DNA of 31,606 bases, from NCBI GenBank assembly GCA_027596035.1, contig JADGJA010000190.1, positions 1 to 31,606 of the forward strand. The letters are read 5' to 3'. The stretch is from Thoreauomyces humboldtii (lineage: Eukaryota > Chytridiomycota > Chytridiomycetes > Spizellomycetales > Powellomycetaceae). Under the pieces are notes generated by a model, which was not told the origin of the DNA, made no database searches, and saw only the letters and a list, made by a program, of their open reading frames with translations. A program made the position numbers and the translations under genes. Shown here piece after piece: positions 1 to 11,000 of the stretch (its first letter is position 1; each line of letters starts with the position of its first letter).

Positions 1-95
1 CCCCCAACCTGCTGATCATGCTGCCCTTCGAAACCCTCTTCTCCGCGATGTGTGATTGACCTTCTAGCTGCCTTCTCGCAGCTCGATGTCTATTG

Positions 96-102
96 TATAA
101 AA
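96..102 (+). promoter_or_regulatory. TATA box of the DUF1996 gene
   Basis: A TATAAAA heptamer lies 77 nt upstream of the ATG at 179, the right spacing for a fungal core promoter plus a short leader. The 1-178 stretch otherwise shows only the start of a possible contig and no other gene. Confidence 0.6.
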
Positions 103-178
103 GGAGGGCCTCGAGGGTTGTCCCCTTCTCAAACAATAGCCAACTGGAGACTCGCTGCAGCACCCCTTAGAATCCAAA

Positions 179-1969
179 ATGCTTGCTACATACACTCTCA
201 TTGCTGCCCTGGTAGCCGTCGTGCTTCCCGTGCTTGCCCAGACAAACAGTAAGTGGATCTCCAGCTTATTGTCACCGCACTCGGAAAGCGTCATCCCTGC
301 TCACTTTCGAACTCCATTCGTGCAGCCCCGTTTTGGAAAGTCACATGCAATGCTCCCATCTTCCAAGGCCGCGTCGACCCTATCGTCTCTCCGGGTGTCC
401 TGAGCTCGCATGTACACAAGGTCTTTGGAGGTTCGGCATTCTCGGCTTCCGAACCGACTCGCCTGCCTTCCGAGCAATACAACGTCACCGCGTCGGCAGC
501 GTGTACCACTTGTTCGTTGAACTCGATTGACAACAGTAACTACTGGTCGCCTTCCCTTTACTACCAGCACCTGAACGGCTCCTTCTCGCTGGTCCCGCAC
601 TCTGGTCTGACGGTCTACTACCTGTCACGGACTGGCACTACTGGCGCGAACAAGACGAACCCAAACTGGCAGCCGTTGCCCAAGGGTCTTAGGATGCTTG
701 CCGGCTCTTCATCCCGGCGAAGCTTTGATTCTACAGACATCGCTCAGAACGCAGTGTCGTACGTTTGTCTTGTAAAGAATGGTGCAGCGCCTGCACAGAG
801 CCCGGGATTCCAGACGAAAGACAATTTCTGCGGCAACGGGTAAGTAGTCACATTGCCCGACAGCGACGACTGAGGTTCTAAAGGATCATGTGTTTGGACA
901 AAACAGCATGCGAGCACAGATCTGGTTTCCCATGTGCTGGGACGGCATAAATTTTGATTCGAGCGACGGATCGCACATGTCCTACCCTGTCGGTACCGAC
1001 AATCCGCAAGGAGGAGACTGCCCCAACGCCTATCCAGTCCGAGTTCCCGGCATCTTCATCGAGCACTTCTTCGACGTGTCCGCTTTCCCGCACGGAGACG
1101 GTACACGGCAGCCTTTCGTTTGGGCCAATGGTGACAGCACAGGCTACGGTGAGTTTCTTTTTTTGAGTACGACCACTTAAGCGCAGTGATGCTAAACAGG
1201 GTTCTTGATAGGATACCATGCGGACGTGATTTCGGGCTGGGACACCGACGTTATGGCAAAAGCCATCGCAGACCCAACTTGTCGCAACCAAGGAGATGCC
1301 TCGCAATGCGTCAACTCGCTCTCCGAATACGTCAAGTCGAGCTCCCAGCTCGGCGTCCAGTGCCCCATCGCAAAGACCATTCCCTTGACCGAAGCACTCG
1401 GTGTGACCGTGCCTCTGGCTCGCCTGCCCGGCTGCAACCCCGTGACCGCCGGCCCAGCTCCGGCAGCTGCCTGCTCATCTCCGCCCTCGGCCAGCGACAA
1501 CTCGGGCGTCTTCTTTGTCCAATCGGTTTGGAACGGCCTCTACCTGACTGCGGATTATGCAGCATATGAGATCATCACCGCTTCCGTCCACCCAGCAAAC
1601 GCCGTTTCTCGTCAGCTCTGGAGCTACGACACGGCTCTGGCGAACTCGGCAGGTTACTTCCCGATCCAGCACCAGGACACGGCAGGGTACCTTTCGGCCC
1701 AGTCGACCCTCGAGCTCATCAGCGTGACGCCTCAACAATGGGAGCTGTGGAAACCGGTCAAGAGCGGAAACTCGACCGCGTTCTTAAGCGCCAGGACCGG
1801 GCACTACCTGACGATCAACACGGATGGAACGTTCGCGTACACTTCGACTACGATCGTTCCCGCTGCTTTGTTCAATCTCGTGCAACCAGATGGTGGGCAT
1901 GTGAATGCGAAGGACGGTTACAATTCGGTCGTGGCAGCCATGGCAGCAACGAACACTTGCACCTCCTGA
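179..1969 (+). CDS. Secreted DUF1996 protein with C-terminal trefoil-like domain
   Basis: Four exons: 179-248, 326-839, 907-1148, 1212-1969 (527 aa). Introns are 77, 67 and 63 nt with GTAAGT/GTAAGT/GTGAGT donors, and all phases match. Residues 1-20 form a hydrophobic signal peptide ending near VLA-Q. Residues about 25-350 match the DUF1996 family: VTCN near the start, RVDPIVSPG, HVHKVFGG, and GDSTGYGYHADVISGWD across the last splice. This family occurs in secreted fungal proteins, often with WSC or lectin-like domains; its activity is unknown. Residues about 365-515 contain repeated aromatic/Gly strands (GLYLTAD, GYLSAQS, HYLTINTDG) like a fascin/ricin-type beta-trefoil, suggesting carbohydrate or cell-wall binding (inference). 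An alternative acceptor at 1199 would insert a few residues. An AATAAA lies at 2017-2022. Expected location: extracellular or wall. Confidence 0.85.
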
Positions 1970-3294
1970 GCCTTTGCCGTCCTCCACCTTTACCAATGTA
2001 CCTATAGTATCTTCTAAATAAACCATGCCTTCATCAACCTTTCGTGTCCAAAATCTTTGAGGAGTCCTCCGCTGTCGATCTGTCGAAAAGTGTCAAGCGA
2101 GTCCCGAGTGAGTCAGAAAGCGGCGGAACCCTCGATTGCTCCACTCCCCCTCCCTTCATGACTGCTCCTCAGTTCAAAAAAGGGGTACCTGCAAGTAGAT
2201 GGGCTGCTACGGTCGCGTTGAAGAGCTGAACCTCAACCTCTCTGTAACCTTTGCAGAGGATCCTACCACTGGACCGACGCGGCTTCATGGCTGTGTCGAA
2301 TGTCTTGCAGTCTGTACCCATTCAGAACTTTGCGTCCGCGAGAGGTGCGAGCAGCAGTGCAGGTTTGATTGGAACCTGCACGCAGGTGAAAGACCTCGCC
2401 GAACTGATCGTAAACAGGAAGCGGGAACGGAACCAGGGATGATTTTGTGCCGCCAAAATGTAAAAGAATTGACCAGGAGGGTCTATCGACAGAGACAGAG
2501 AGGCAGCACCACAAGGTGCAAAGTGCAGCACTCCAAAGTGCTTAGCAGTCTGTGATCAATGGCCCCGAGTGGCCCCGAGTGTCCAGGTGGAAAACAGGCG
2601 GTATTACGAGGTGCGAGCAACGATTTTGAAAGGATCGGTCGGGAAGATGACCTCATTACATATCGAAAGAGGGTTGGACTACTCTTACCCACCAGTGACG
2701 GTCACTCCATCCGCACCGCTGAAAGAAACGTAATTCACACCGCTCGACCTTGAAGAAGATCTCTCCGGAGATCGGAAGACTGCTTCAGAAGCGACGAGGC
2801 GAACGTGAACTGGTCCAGCTTTTTAGCCGCCGCTGGGGCAGCCATGGCGCAAAGCCAGGAAGGGATCGAGGCACGTTTCCCCAGGGCCACAAGAGAGGGC
2901 ACGTTTTCGTCTTTGTTGGCTGCGTGTGGCCTGTCGGACTCTGTGGGGAAAAGACCGGTCAGAACAAGGAAAAAAAGGACCAAAGATTTTCCTGTGTTTC
3001 TTCTTGTCCCTGGGCACAGGACACAACACCAACGTTGCACCGCTGTCCAAACCTCTCTCGAGTTGTGCATTCTGTTCTGTTGCAGGGCGTCGGTAAATGA
3101 ACAATCACGTCGGTAGCGCTCCAAACAGCGGAAAAGAAGGCGTTCGTCTTGCTGCAGAGGCCGCTCTGCGCTCCACGTGCAGCCGTCGCAGGAAGGAGGC
3201 TCCAGGCTGCGAACAAAAGGAGAGGAGAGGAAGCCGTCCGCCGTTGTCGATCAGACCAACCACCTTCTCTCCTCCACTTCCACAGAGTTCCATC
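1970..3294. other. Intergenic region between secreted-protein genes
   Basis: The first part is the 3' UTR of the DUF1996 gene, with a poly(A)-signal-like AATAAA at 2017. The rest must hold the phosphatase promoter. Open frames here are short and show no conserved motif. A 10-bp unit GGCCCCGAGT is repeated twice in tandem at 2561-2580. The frame of the phosphatase is open upstream to an ATG at 3097 (see findings). Confidence 0.6.
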
Positions 3295-5826
3295 ATGAAG
3301 CTGGCTCTTGTCTCGTTCGCGTTCTTCGCCCTGGCGGCAAACGCTCAGAAGTGTCTGCCTGACAACAAGCCCGGGCATTACACTCACGGCCCGAAGCACG
3401 GTGGATCAGGAAACCCCTCCGGCCCTGCTGTCTCTGATGCGAGCAGCGCTCCCTTCTCCACCGCCACCGCCAGTCCCAATAAAAGCCCTAGTTACCCCAG
3501 CGAACCTGCCCGCATTCCCGGTTACCCCAGCGGACCTGCTCACTCCAACGCCCCTGCGCCGGTCATCCTCTCGTCTACCCCCGCCAGTGCTCCGTCCGGC
3601 TACCCACACTACCCGCACGGCGGTGCATCTTCGGCCGCTGGACCTGCCCAAACCAGCACCAGCACCTCGGCAGCTTCGAGCGCCTCCCCTGACGTTCCTC
3701 ACTACTCGCACGGTGGTGTCTCTCCCTCGTCCAGCACCGCGTCGTCTGCCTCGTCTACCGCTTCTATAATCCCGTCGGGAGCGCCTCACTACTCGCACGG
3801 TGGTGTCATCGCTCCATCTTCCACCGCTGGCGGTGTGTCCGTGACTGTTTCTTCCGTGTCCGTCACCGCCACGGCATCCTCGGTCGTTCAGGTCTCGTCG
3901 ACCTCCACCTCGGCGGCCCCCATTGCCACGCAGACTTCGGCTCACCCCGGAGTCCTTCCCAAGCCCACCACCAATGCTCCTCATTCCATCCGCCTGGCTT
4001 TTGCCGGCAGCGACGGTATGAGCATCGGTTTCAGCAGTATCGCCAAGTTTGCGGATGTCCCGAAGATCAAGTACGGACCCAAAGGCGAGACTCCCAGCAT
4101 CGTCGTCACTGGTGCCTCGCGCACTTACAACGGAACATCGTCCTGGTTTCACTACGTCCAACCCAAGGGGCTCAAGGCTTTCACCGAGTACTCCTATGTG
4201 ATCGTCGGTGACAAGACCTACGGCGGCGTCGACTCCCCCGTCTACAGCTTCCGCACCTCTCGCGCTGCAGGAGACCACACGCCGTTCACGATCAACATGC
4301 TCGGCGATATGGGCCTTGAGAACGGACTCCCCACCATGGCTGCTCTCCGCGCCAACGTTGAGCACCAGTCGTCTTACACCCCTGAGTTCGACTTCCAAGT
4401 GGGGGACATGAGTTACGCCGATGACAACATCGCCTCACCCGATCTCGGTACCTACGAGGAGATCTACGACAGCTGGCAGCGAACGCTCGAGCCTGTTACA
4501 TCGAAGGTGCCGTATATGGTTTTCAGTGGCAACCACGAAAGCCGCACTCCTGTGGCCGAGAACTCCACAAACTCCATTGTCGATTTCGCCGCCTACCGTG
4601 CCCGCTTCCGCATGCCTTCCGAGGAATCCTTGTCCCACTCTGACTCCATGTGGTTCAGCTTCGACTATGGAATGGTCCACTTCGCATGCTTGAACACCGA
4701 AACCGACATCTTCGACAACGCTGCGACCGGCTACGGAGTTCCCCCGGGTTCGCACGGAAACTTGTTCCAAGACATGCTCAAGATCCAGGCTCAGAAGGAC
4801 TGGCTTGCCGCCGATCTCGCCAAGGTCGATCGCAAGGTCACCCCATGGGTCATTGTCGGAGGACACCGTCCTTTCTACACCTCCCGCTACCACGGTCTGA
4901 CTGCTTTCCTGCTGGATCAGTTCGAGCCCCTCTTCGAGCAGTTCGCGGTCGACATGGTCCTTACAGGCCACAACCACTTCTACGAAAGGGAGTACCCTGT
5001 TCGTCGTGGAGTCACCACGCAGTACGGTTACGCCAACCTCGGTCCCCGGGACCCCCCGATCTACATCGTCAACGGGGCTGCCGGCAACGAGGAAAATCAC
5101 TATGCCGAGGTGCTTCCCCTCCAGGATTTCACCGTTCCCAGCGGGTACTTGACGACCGACTACGGCTACGCTGTCATGAAGTTTATCAACTCGACCGCTC
5201 TCGAGTGGACCTTTGTGAAGACGAGCCCTGACGGAATCAACTCCGAGTCGGCTGAATTTGAGAAGCTGGTTTTCTCGCGAAACCACGACAATATCCCCGT
5301 CGGCGGCTTCGCCGATCCCCTTCCGTTCTCCGCCGTCAAGCCCCTCTCGAGCACCACTCCCGCCCAGATTGCTGCCTGCGAGGCTGCCCCCGCTTCGTCC
5401 CCCCACGTTTGCGGCGACGGTTTCGAGCAAGCTGCCCAATGGTTCCTTGCCACCTCCCCCAAGGTCTTCTCTGACGCCGTCCTCAAGATCAACGCTTACA
5501 CAGACTCGAACAACGCCATGCAGGGAAGCTTCCAGCTCGGATACAACGACCCCAAGACCGGCAAGGCCGTTGGCATCGACTCTGGAAAGCCAACCTCCAT
5601 CCAGACCGCTGGAGCCGTCAAGCTCGTGTTCGGCACCGAGGGTCTCAAGGAGAGCGTCAACCCCCTCTCGGGTGCCTGCAACGGTGCCGCCCCCACCTCC
5701 CTGATCCTGAACTACGACATCCTCAACCAGGGTCAGAAGAACGTTTCATACACGTGCCCCGACATTGCAGTCCCTGTGTTCTTTGGAGCTGCCACTTTCA
5801 GCACATTTGGAACGCTGGTTGTCTAA
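3295..5826 (+). CDS. Secreted purple acid phosphatase (metallophosphoesterase)
   Basis: Single exon, 843 aa. I chose the ATG at 3295 because it begins a signal peptide (MKLALVSFAFFALAANA). Residues about 25-220 are a Ser/Thr/Pro-rich region with HYSHGG-type repeats, probably an O-glycosylated stalk. The catalytic part carries all expected purple-acid-phosphatase metal ligands: GDMG (D338), GDMSY (D371, Y374), GNHE (N413), VGGH (H524) and GHNH (H559, H561). These enzymes use a binuclear Fe-metal centre to hydrolyse phosphomonoesters at acid pH; in fungi the secreted forms scavenge phosphate. A fibronectin-like N-terminal domain precedes the catalytic domain (about 235-325). The last about 150 residues, with paired Cys, are not part of the core family and I do not recognise them. 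Strong C-ending codon bias and lack of introns suggest high expression. Confidence 0.93.
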   Translation: MKLALVSFAFFALAANAQKCLPDNKPGHYTHGPKHGGSGNPSGPAVSDASSAPFSTATASPNKSPSYPSEPARIPGYPSGPAHSNAPAPVILSSTPASAPSGYPHYPHGGASSAAGPAQTSTSTSAASSASPDVPHYSHGGVSPSSSTASSASSTASIIPSGAPHYSHGGVIAPSSTAGGVSVTVSSVSVTATASSVVQVSSTSTSAAPIATQTSAHPGVLPKPTTNAPHSIRLAFAGSDGMSIGFSSIAKFADVPKIKYGPKGETPSIVVTGASRTYNGTSSWFHYVQPKGLKAFTEYSYVIVGDKTYGGVDSPVYSFRTSRAAGDHTPFTINMLGDMGLENGLPTMAALRANVEHQSSYTPEFDFQVGDMSYADDNIASPDLGTYEEIYDSWQRTLEPVTSKVPYMVFSGNHESRTPVAENSTNSIVDFAAYRARFRMPSEESLSHSDSMWFSFDYGMVHFACLNTETDIFDNAATGYGVPPGSHGNLFQDMLKIQAQKDWLAADLAKVDRKVTPWVIVGGHRPFYTSRYHGLTAFLLDQFEPLFEQFAVDMVLTGHNHFYEREYPVRRGVTTQYGYANLGPRDPPIYIVNGAAGNEENHYAEVLPLQDFTVPSGYLTTDYGYAVMKFINSTALEWTFVKTSPDGINSESAEFEKLVFSRNHDNIPVGGFADPLPFSAVKPLSSTTPAQIAACEAAPASSPHVCGDGFEQAAQWFLATSPKVFSDAVLKINAYTDSNNAMQGSFQLGYNDPKTGKAVGIDSGKPTSIQTAGAVKLVFGTEGLKESVNPLSGACNGAAPTSLILNYDILNQGQKNVSYTCPDIAVPVFFGAATFSTFGTLVV

Positions 5827-6005
5827 GCATTGTTTTAATCGCCATATTCCCCTCACCCTTACCTTTCCCCGAGTTTTTCTCATTCCCTGTGGAAGTTTTC
5901 TTTAGACGTCACAATAGAAGCAGAGCTGGATATCTGACCACAGTCTCTTTACGGCCGCTCTCTCTCCCGGGTATTGTGCAGCTGCCGAAACGGTACCGTA
6001 AAGAA

Positions 6006-7828
6006 ATGTCCGGTGCCTTCGGACTCTGTTTCTCCGTGTGTACAGGCGGGGATCGCAAAGACCAACCTCAAATCGACCGAAGCATTGGCCATTTGCAACA
6101 ACAGCAGAGCGGGCACGACATGACCTCCGGAGAGGGCAAACCTTTGGTCACCTACCAAATTACCGACTTGGATGGACCCGCAGGTGATAAGGAGTTTTCG
6201 ATCACTTGGGTGGAAGATGGGTTCGTATCTGCCAAAGTCCGCACAGGCGACAGCAAGTTCCACGGCAAGGGCCTTTTCTGTGCTCAAGAGCTCATCCCAA
6301 ACGAAACCATGATTGATCACTATCATGGTAAGCCGGAGACTGTTCTGCAAGCCATGAAGGAAAAGATGCGTTCTTACTGGTCCGACACTTCTGCACAGGT
6401 CAATGTATCAGTTCCGGCAAAGCCCATTCGCGCCACGCCGAGAGCGACGACTCCTTCTATCTTCTCACCAGCAACGTCATCGTCCCACATCCATACATCC
6501 CCTCCCGCTACATAAACGACTCGGTCATCCTTCCTACCACCCTCGATGGAGTCCTCACATACGACAAACCCGCCAATGCTATGTTCGTAGAGTCTGGGAA
6601 CACTGTCCTTGTCTCTTCAATTGCCGACATTGTCATGGGAGACGAGATCCTTATCTCGTACGGCGAGTGGTACTGGAGGGCGGTTCTCCATGAGCGCGCT
6701 GGTTACACCGATCTACCACCTCGTTTCACATGTCTGAATGCGAACGACCCGGACGACAACAAGAAGAAGGGTTTGTGGTTGAAGAAGCTCCGCTGGGATG
6801 CGTTCCCAGACGACACAACTCTAGTCAAAGTCCCGCGACACCGTGGGGACCCGCCATGGGATTACTACTTGATCAAGAAGCACACGACAGGCATCTGGAG
6901 GTCGCCCACTCAGTATCTCCTTCATCTGGAGAACCTCGATTCTCCAGGCAAATGTCCGTGCGAGATATGCATGAAGCGTACCCCTTACGTCAGGAAGAGG
7001 TCTGCGACGTCCGAGATACCAAATGCAACTCCACCACCCGCGCGTCGAGAAACACGAAACTCGCGTCGGGGCGTCGCAGAGTGTTTTCCCATCCCCGACG
7101 TTCTCCTTGAACCCATCATTCCCGGACCCGTCCTTCCAGCTGCCGAAGCAACATCGGCTGTGTCCAGGGTTGTTGCCACAATAGATTTGACGGACGATGA
7201 TCCAGAGGATCCCACGACGACATCTTCGTCTCCGCTTCCACTAGCGCCGCTACCGCTCGACCCGCACATACAAGTACCGCAACCTGTTCCAACCTCCTCT
7301 TCCATCGTGGTTGCGATTCCCACTCCTGCCAGTACACCCCTCCCACCAGCCTCATCAGTCCTTCCAGATCCCGCACGCGACGGATCCTACATGCGTCTCG
7401 CGATAGCCGAGGCTCACAGATGCATACCGGTGCCTACGGGCTACAACGTCGGTGCCGTCCTGGTCGACGCTTCAGGCACCACGATCCTCGCCAAGGGCTT
7501 CTCCCGCGAGCTCCCGGGGAACACGCACGCCGAGGAATGCTGTCTCATCAAACTACCTTTCCTGGCCTTCGCTCGCGGCGCCACCATGTACACGACCATG
7601 GAACCCTGCTCGGAGCGCAACTCGGGCAACCGACCGTGTGCCGACAGGCTGCTGGAGGCGGGGATCGGAAGGGTGGTCATGGGCGTCAGGGAGCCCGCGC
7701 ACTTTGTCGCGCAGTGCAAGGGGGTGGAGTTGCTGAGAGCCGCTGGCGTAAAGGTGGATCATTTGGGTGGATTCGAAGAGGAGTGTCTGGAACCCAATCG
7801 GCATGTTATGCAGGCAGGAGGGTGTTAG
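6006..7828 (+). CDS. SET-domain protein fused to a Rib2-type zinc deaminase domain
   Basis: Two exons, 6006-6327 and 6399-7828 (71-nt intron, GTAAGC donor, CACAG acceptor, phase 1), 583 aa. The ATG at 6006 is the first in the leader and in frame; 6120 is an alternative start that keeps every domain (545 aa). Residues about 80-200 read as a SET methyltransferase domain: FHGKGLF (GxG), RYINDS in the place of NHS, and GDEILISYGEWYW for the catalytic Tyr region. A CPCEIC motif follows. The linker is Pro/Ser-rich and holds TIDLTDDDPED, a typical SUMO-interacting motif. Residues about 435-583 are a cytidine/deoxycytidylate-type deaminase domain close to Rib2/DRAP deaminase: HAE (H484, E486) and EPCSERNSGNRPC (C511, C521). 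Exon 2 is open without a break across both domains, so the fusion is direct. Substrates are unknown; nuclear action is a guess. It converges with RTC1, 248 nt away. Confidence 0.82.
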
Positions 7829-8076
7829 CGAATACATCTAGGCGGCGGCCCATACGATCATCCCAGGGGGCGAACCGCAGAAGCCCAATCAGCCCTCGTA
7901 GAACGAGGACTCTGTAATCTGCACCGATTGAGCAGGAAGGATATATTGGCAACACAGCTAAACTGGAAAGCTACTATGTAAAATGAGTTCAGAAGAGCCG
8001 CGCTTGTTGAAAAACACGAGCGGCACTAAACCAGGTCCGAGATGGATAGGGTTGATGGGTTGCTCGTCTAGCTCGA

Positions 8077-11000
8077 TCAACTGTCTTGCATAACGACGAA
8101 AGGCCTCAAAAGGCATTGATGTCCGCAACCGGTGCAGCACTCTAGCTCGTTCGAAAACCATTCTGGTCAAAACGGAACCAAGTGAGTTACTCAATCCATC
8201 GGCATGCATCCAAAAGCGTTGAAGTACCAGACAAGCATGCGAGATGTCCGCCATGAGTGCAGCTCTGACACCAGGCGTAAAGACCCTTGGTTGTTTTGTG
8301 GCTATATGGTAAGTGAAGCATTTAGCCGTCAGAACCCCTTTCTGCATTATGGAGACCTGCTGGACACGTACCAAAACGAGCACGGGTTGACAAGCGCGCC
8401 GCAATTCTCGCATCCCCAATTGGGACCCGCGGCGGCTAGCATGGGTTTCTGACACTGATTGCAAATGGTATGAATCGTGGTAGACTCCTGGTTCCGGGCA
8501 CGGACGGAAGCCACGCGACCGGCGCGGGTTACGGCTGTGGCCGGTGTCCAGAGCTTGAAGCGATGAAGGAGATCTGAATGTATGAGACCCCTTTGTCAGT
8601 GCGTTTCGCTTAATAGCCCGCACGGCAGAACTGACACGTACCGACGTAAGACCAGAACCACATCTCCTCGGTTTTCTCGTCAATTTTCAGCTTGTCCCTC
8701 AACACCAGGAGCACGGTAACGCACATCTGCACGTTCCCCTGTTCGGCATAATATACTAGGGCGTCTTTGACGATCTGCTCGTGGTTCCAGGCAGGAACAA
8801 TCACGTCTCTAGCGGGTGTGGCGCGGCCCGATGCCCTACTCGGAGCCGCCGACGTGTGGTGGGAATGATGATGATGATGATGATGATGATGATGTCGTTT
8901 GGGATGTTCATACGCCGCGGATGGGTCATCGGAGAGATTGTGAACTGGCATAGGAGGCGGGATGACTGCAGACCGTCGCTTGAGAGTTCTGGATTGACCG
9001 TATGACGGTCGCCGGAGAGGTCGAGATGCAGCCGTGGTTGGAGGGGGTGGTGAATTGACGTTGGCATTCGCGGACGCAGTATTACCGTTTGTCCGGGTTC
9101 CGATGCCGAACCTTGCCAATGTGCGGCGACCTGCGCCAACTTTCAAACCATATGTAAAGGAAGACTCGGAGTCTGACGAGGCCGTCGTGTCAACGTCTGA
9201 GTCGTCTGATGACATTCCATTTGCCCCCTCATCTTCATTCTCGCCCTCGTCGTCATCGTTATCGCCAACCAGTCCGGGGCCTGAAAACGGTGGATACCGA
9301 GCCGAGGACTGAGCCCGATCTCGACGACGGGGGTGGTGAGCCCGAGTTGATGCGGCGGACACTGCTCGCTCAATATCAGTATTGTCGAGGTCCAGGTCAC
9401 TATGGTGGAGTACCGGCAAAGCGTCTCGATGTTGTGCCGCGTAAGCGCCAAGCCATCCATCTGATCTCACAGTGGCGTGTTCATCGAGAAGTGCCGAATC
9501 CGAATGGGCACTCCCGACAGTCATATTGTTGAAACCTGGCGTGATATCGCTATGCGTAGCAGAGCGTCCGGTTGCGCCCTGCGGAACACTAAGACCATCT
9601 TGCGGGTCTAGCGGTGCAAACAAAGCATCGAGCGGGTTCATCCCGGTGAGTTTATCCGGAAGAAGCATGTGTGCAAGAGAACCACCAGGTCCTGCATAAA
9701 GCAGGGTGAGGTTACGTGGCTCTGGCTTTGGCGTGCTATATAGCAGCTGCAAAATTCGCCAGGTCTGCGCCGTTCGATGCAGCCCTAGATCCGATGCAAG
9801 CTGAGAATTGGTCTCGCAGGAGGTCCAAATGTCCTTTGAGTCGATTGAAAGGTTCTCGGCAAACGCGATGAAGGCGTGAACATCGAAAGTATCCGTGTCG
9901 GCGGTGCCAGCCCGTTGCCGTGGTTTATATTGAGGAATTTTATCATCGCCGGCAGGCCGCCCTGCAGCTTTTCGGAGCGCTCGACGGAGGGGATAATACG
10001 AAGCGGTGGTTGGAAGCGGTCGCAGCTCGCCAGCGGGAATGCCATCATCGGGGCCAGCATGAGAAAACGGTTTGCGTCGCTCGTCGATTGCAAAGGTCAG
10101 CTCGCCGTCCACATTCCAACCCATAGCACACGTGCTCCGACGCTCCAGAGGCCGGTAACCGCTTCGAATGTCATGCCGGGCAAACGAACGGTCTTTGGAA
10201 CAGGACCATATGGTATTGCTATCACGCCACAAGAAACCTGTGGTCGATCCTTCATGCGCATCCAGCGTGTAGCTGGCAATGTAGGGACGTCCAAGATCCC
10301 AGAGATGAACAGCATGGTCAGTGGACAGAGCGCAGCTGGCAAGCTGGTGGTCGTGACCCGGACGCCAGCTCACGCGTGCCACGGGAGCGATGGTTTGAAT
10401 AGTGTACAAGGGTAACCTGCTTTCCGACTTTGTATCCCAGACTTTGATCAGCCTATCTCGACCTCCGCTCGCAACCAGTCGGCCGTCCGGATGCCAATCC
10501 ACTGTAAGTGCTAAGCCATTGTGCGCGTTCCATTTCCTCTCATACATTGCGGGGAATCGAACGTCCCACTTTTGGATCGTTCCATTCTCAAACGCAGCAA
10601 CGAATTCCCATGGGTTGGACGGACAGAATTGCACGTCTCGAACGCTTTCAGATTTTCCTTCGAAAGCGTTTCGAGCGATGCTCTTTGCTCGAAGATCCCA
10701 CAATCGCATGGAACCATCCTGAGAGGCGCTGAGAAGGAGTCCCGGCTCGGTAGGGTGAAAGTTGATCCGATTCACGGCTCGAGTATGCTCGGTGAGAATG
10801 CGCTCAAGCTTATGAACGTTGGGTCGGTTGAGATCCCAGATGACAACCGCACCATTGGTGGCCGCCGTGGCGATGGTGCTCTTGGCAAACGAGTTGCCCC
10901 ACTTGACGTCGTTGATGCTGAAGTTAAGACTGAGCTTGACCCCACCTCGCAGATTGAGCACCTCCTTGACATCATCGTCGTAAACTGACAGGATCTTGAG

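Noticed and set aside
3406..5439. Two long minus-strand open frames (about 330 codons each) antisense to the phosphatase
   Set aside because: They are by-products of the strong C-ending codon bias of the phosphatase, are Gly/Arg/Val-rich without motifs, and overlap a gene with all its catalytic residues.
8400..8683. Apparent premature stop and frame changes in the RTC1 C-terminus
   Set aside because: Three introns of 65-70 nt with GTAC donors restore the full zinc-domain Cys/His pattern in phase, so the gene is intact.
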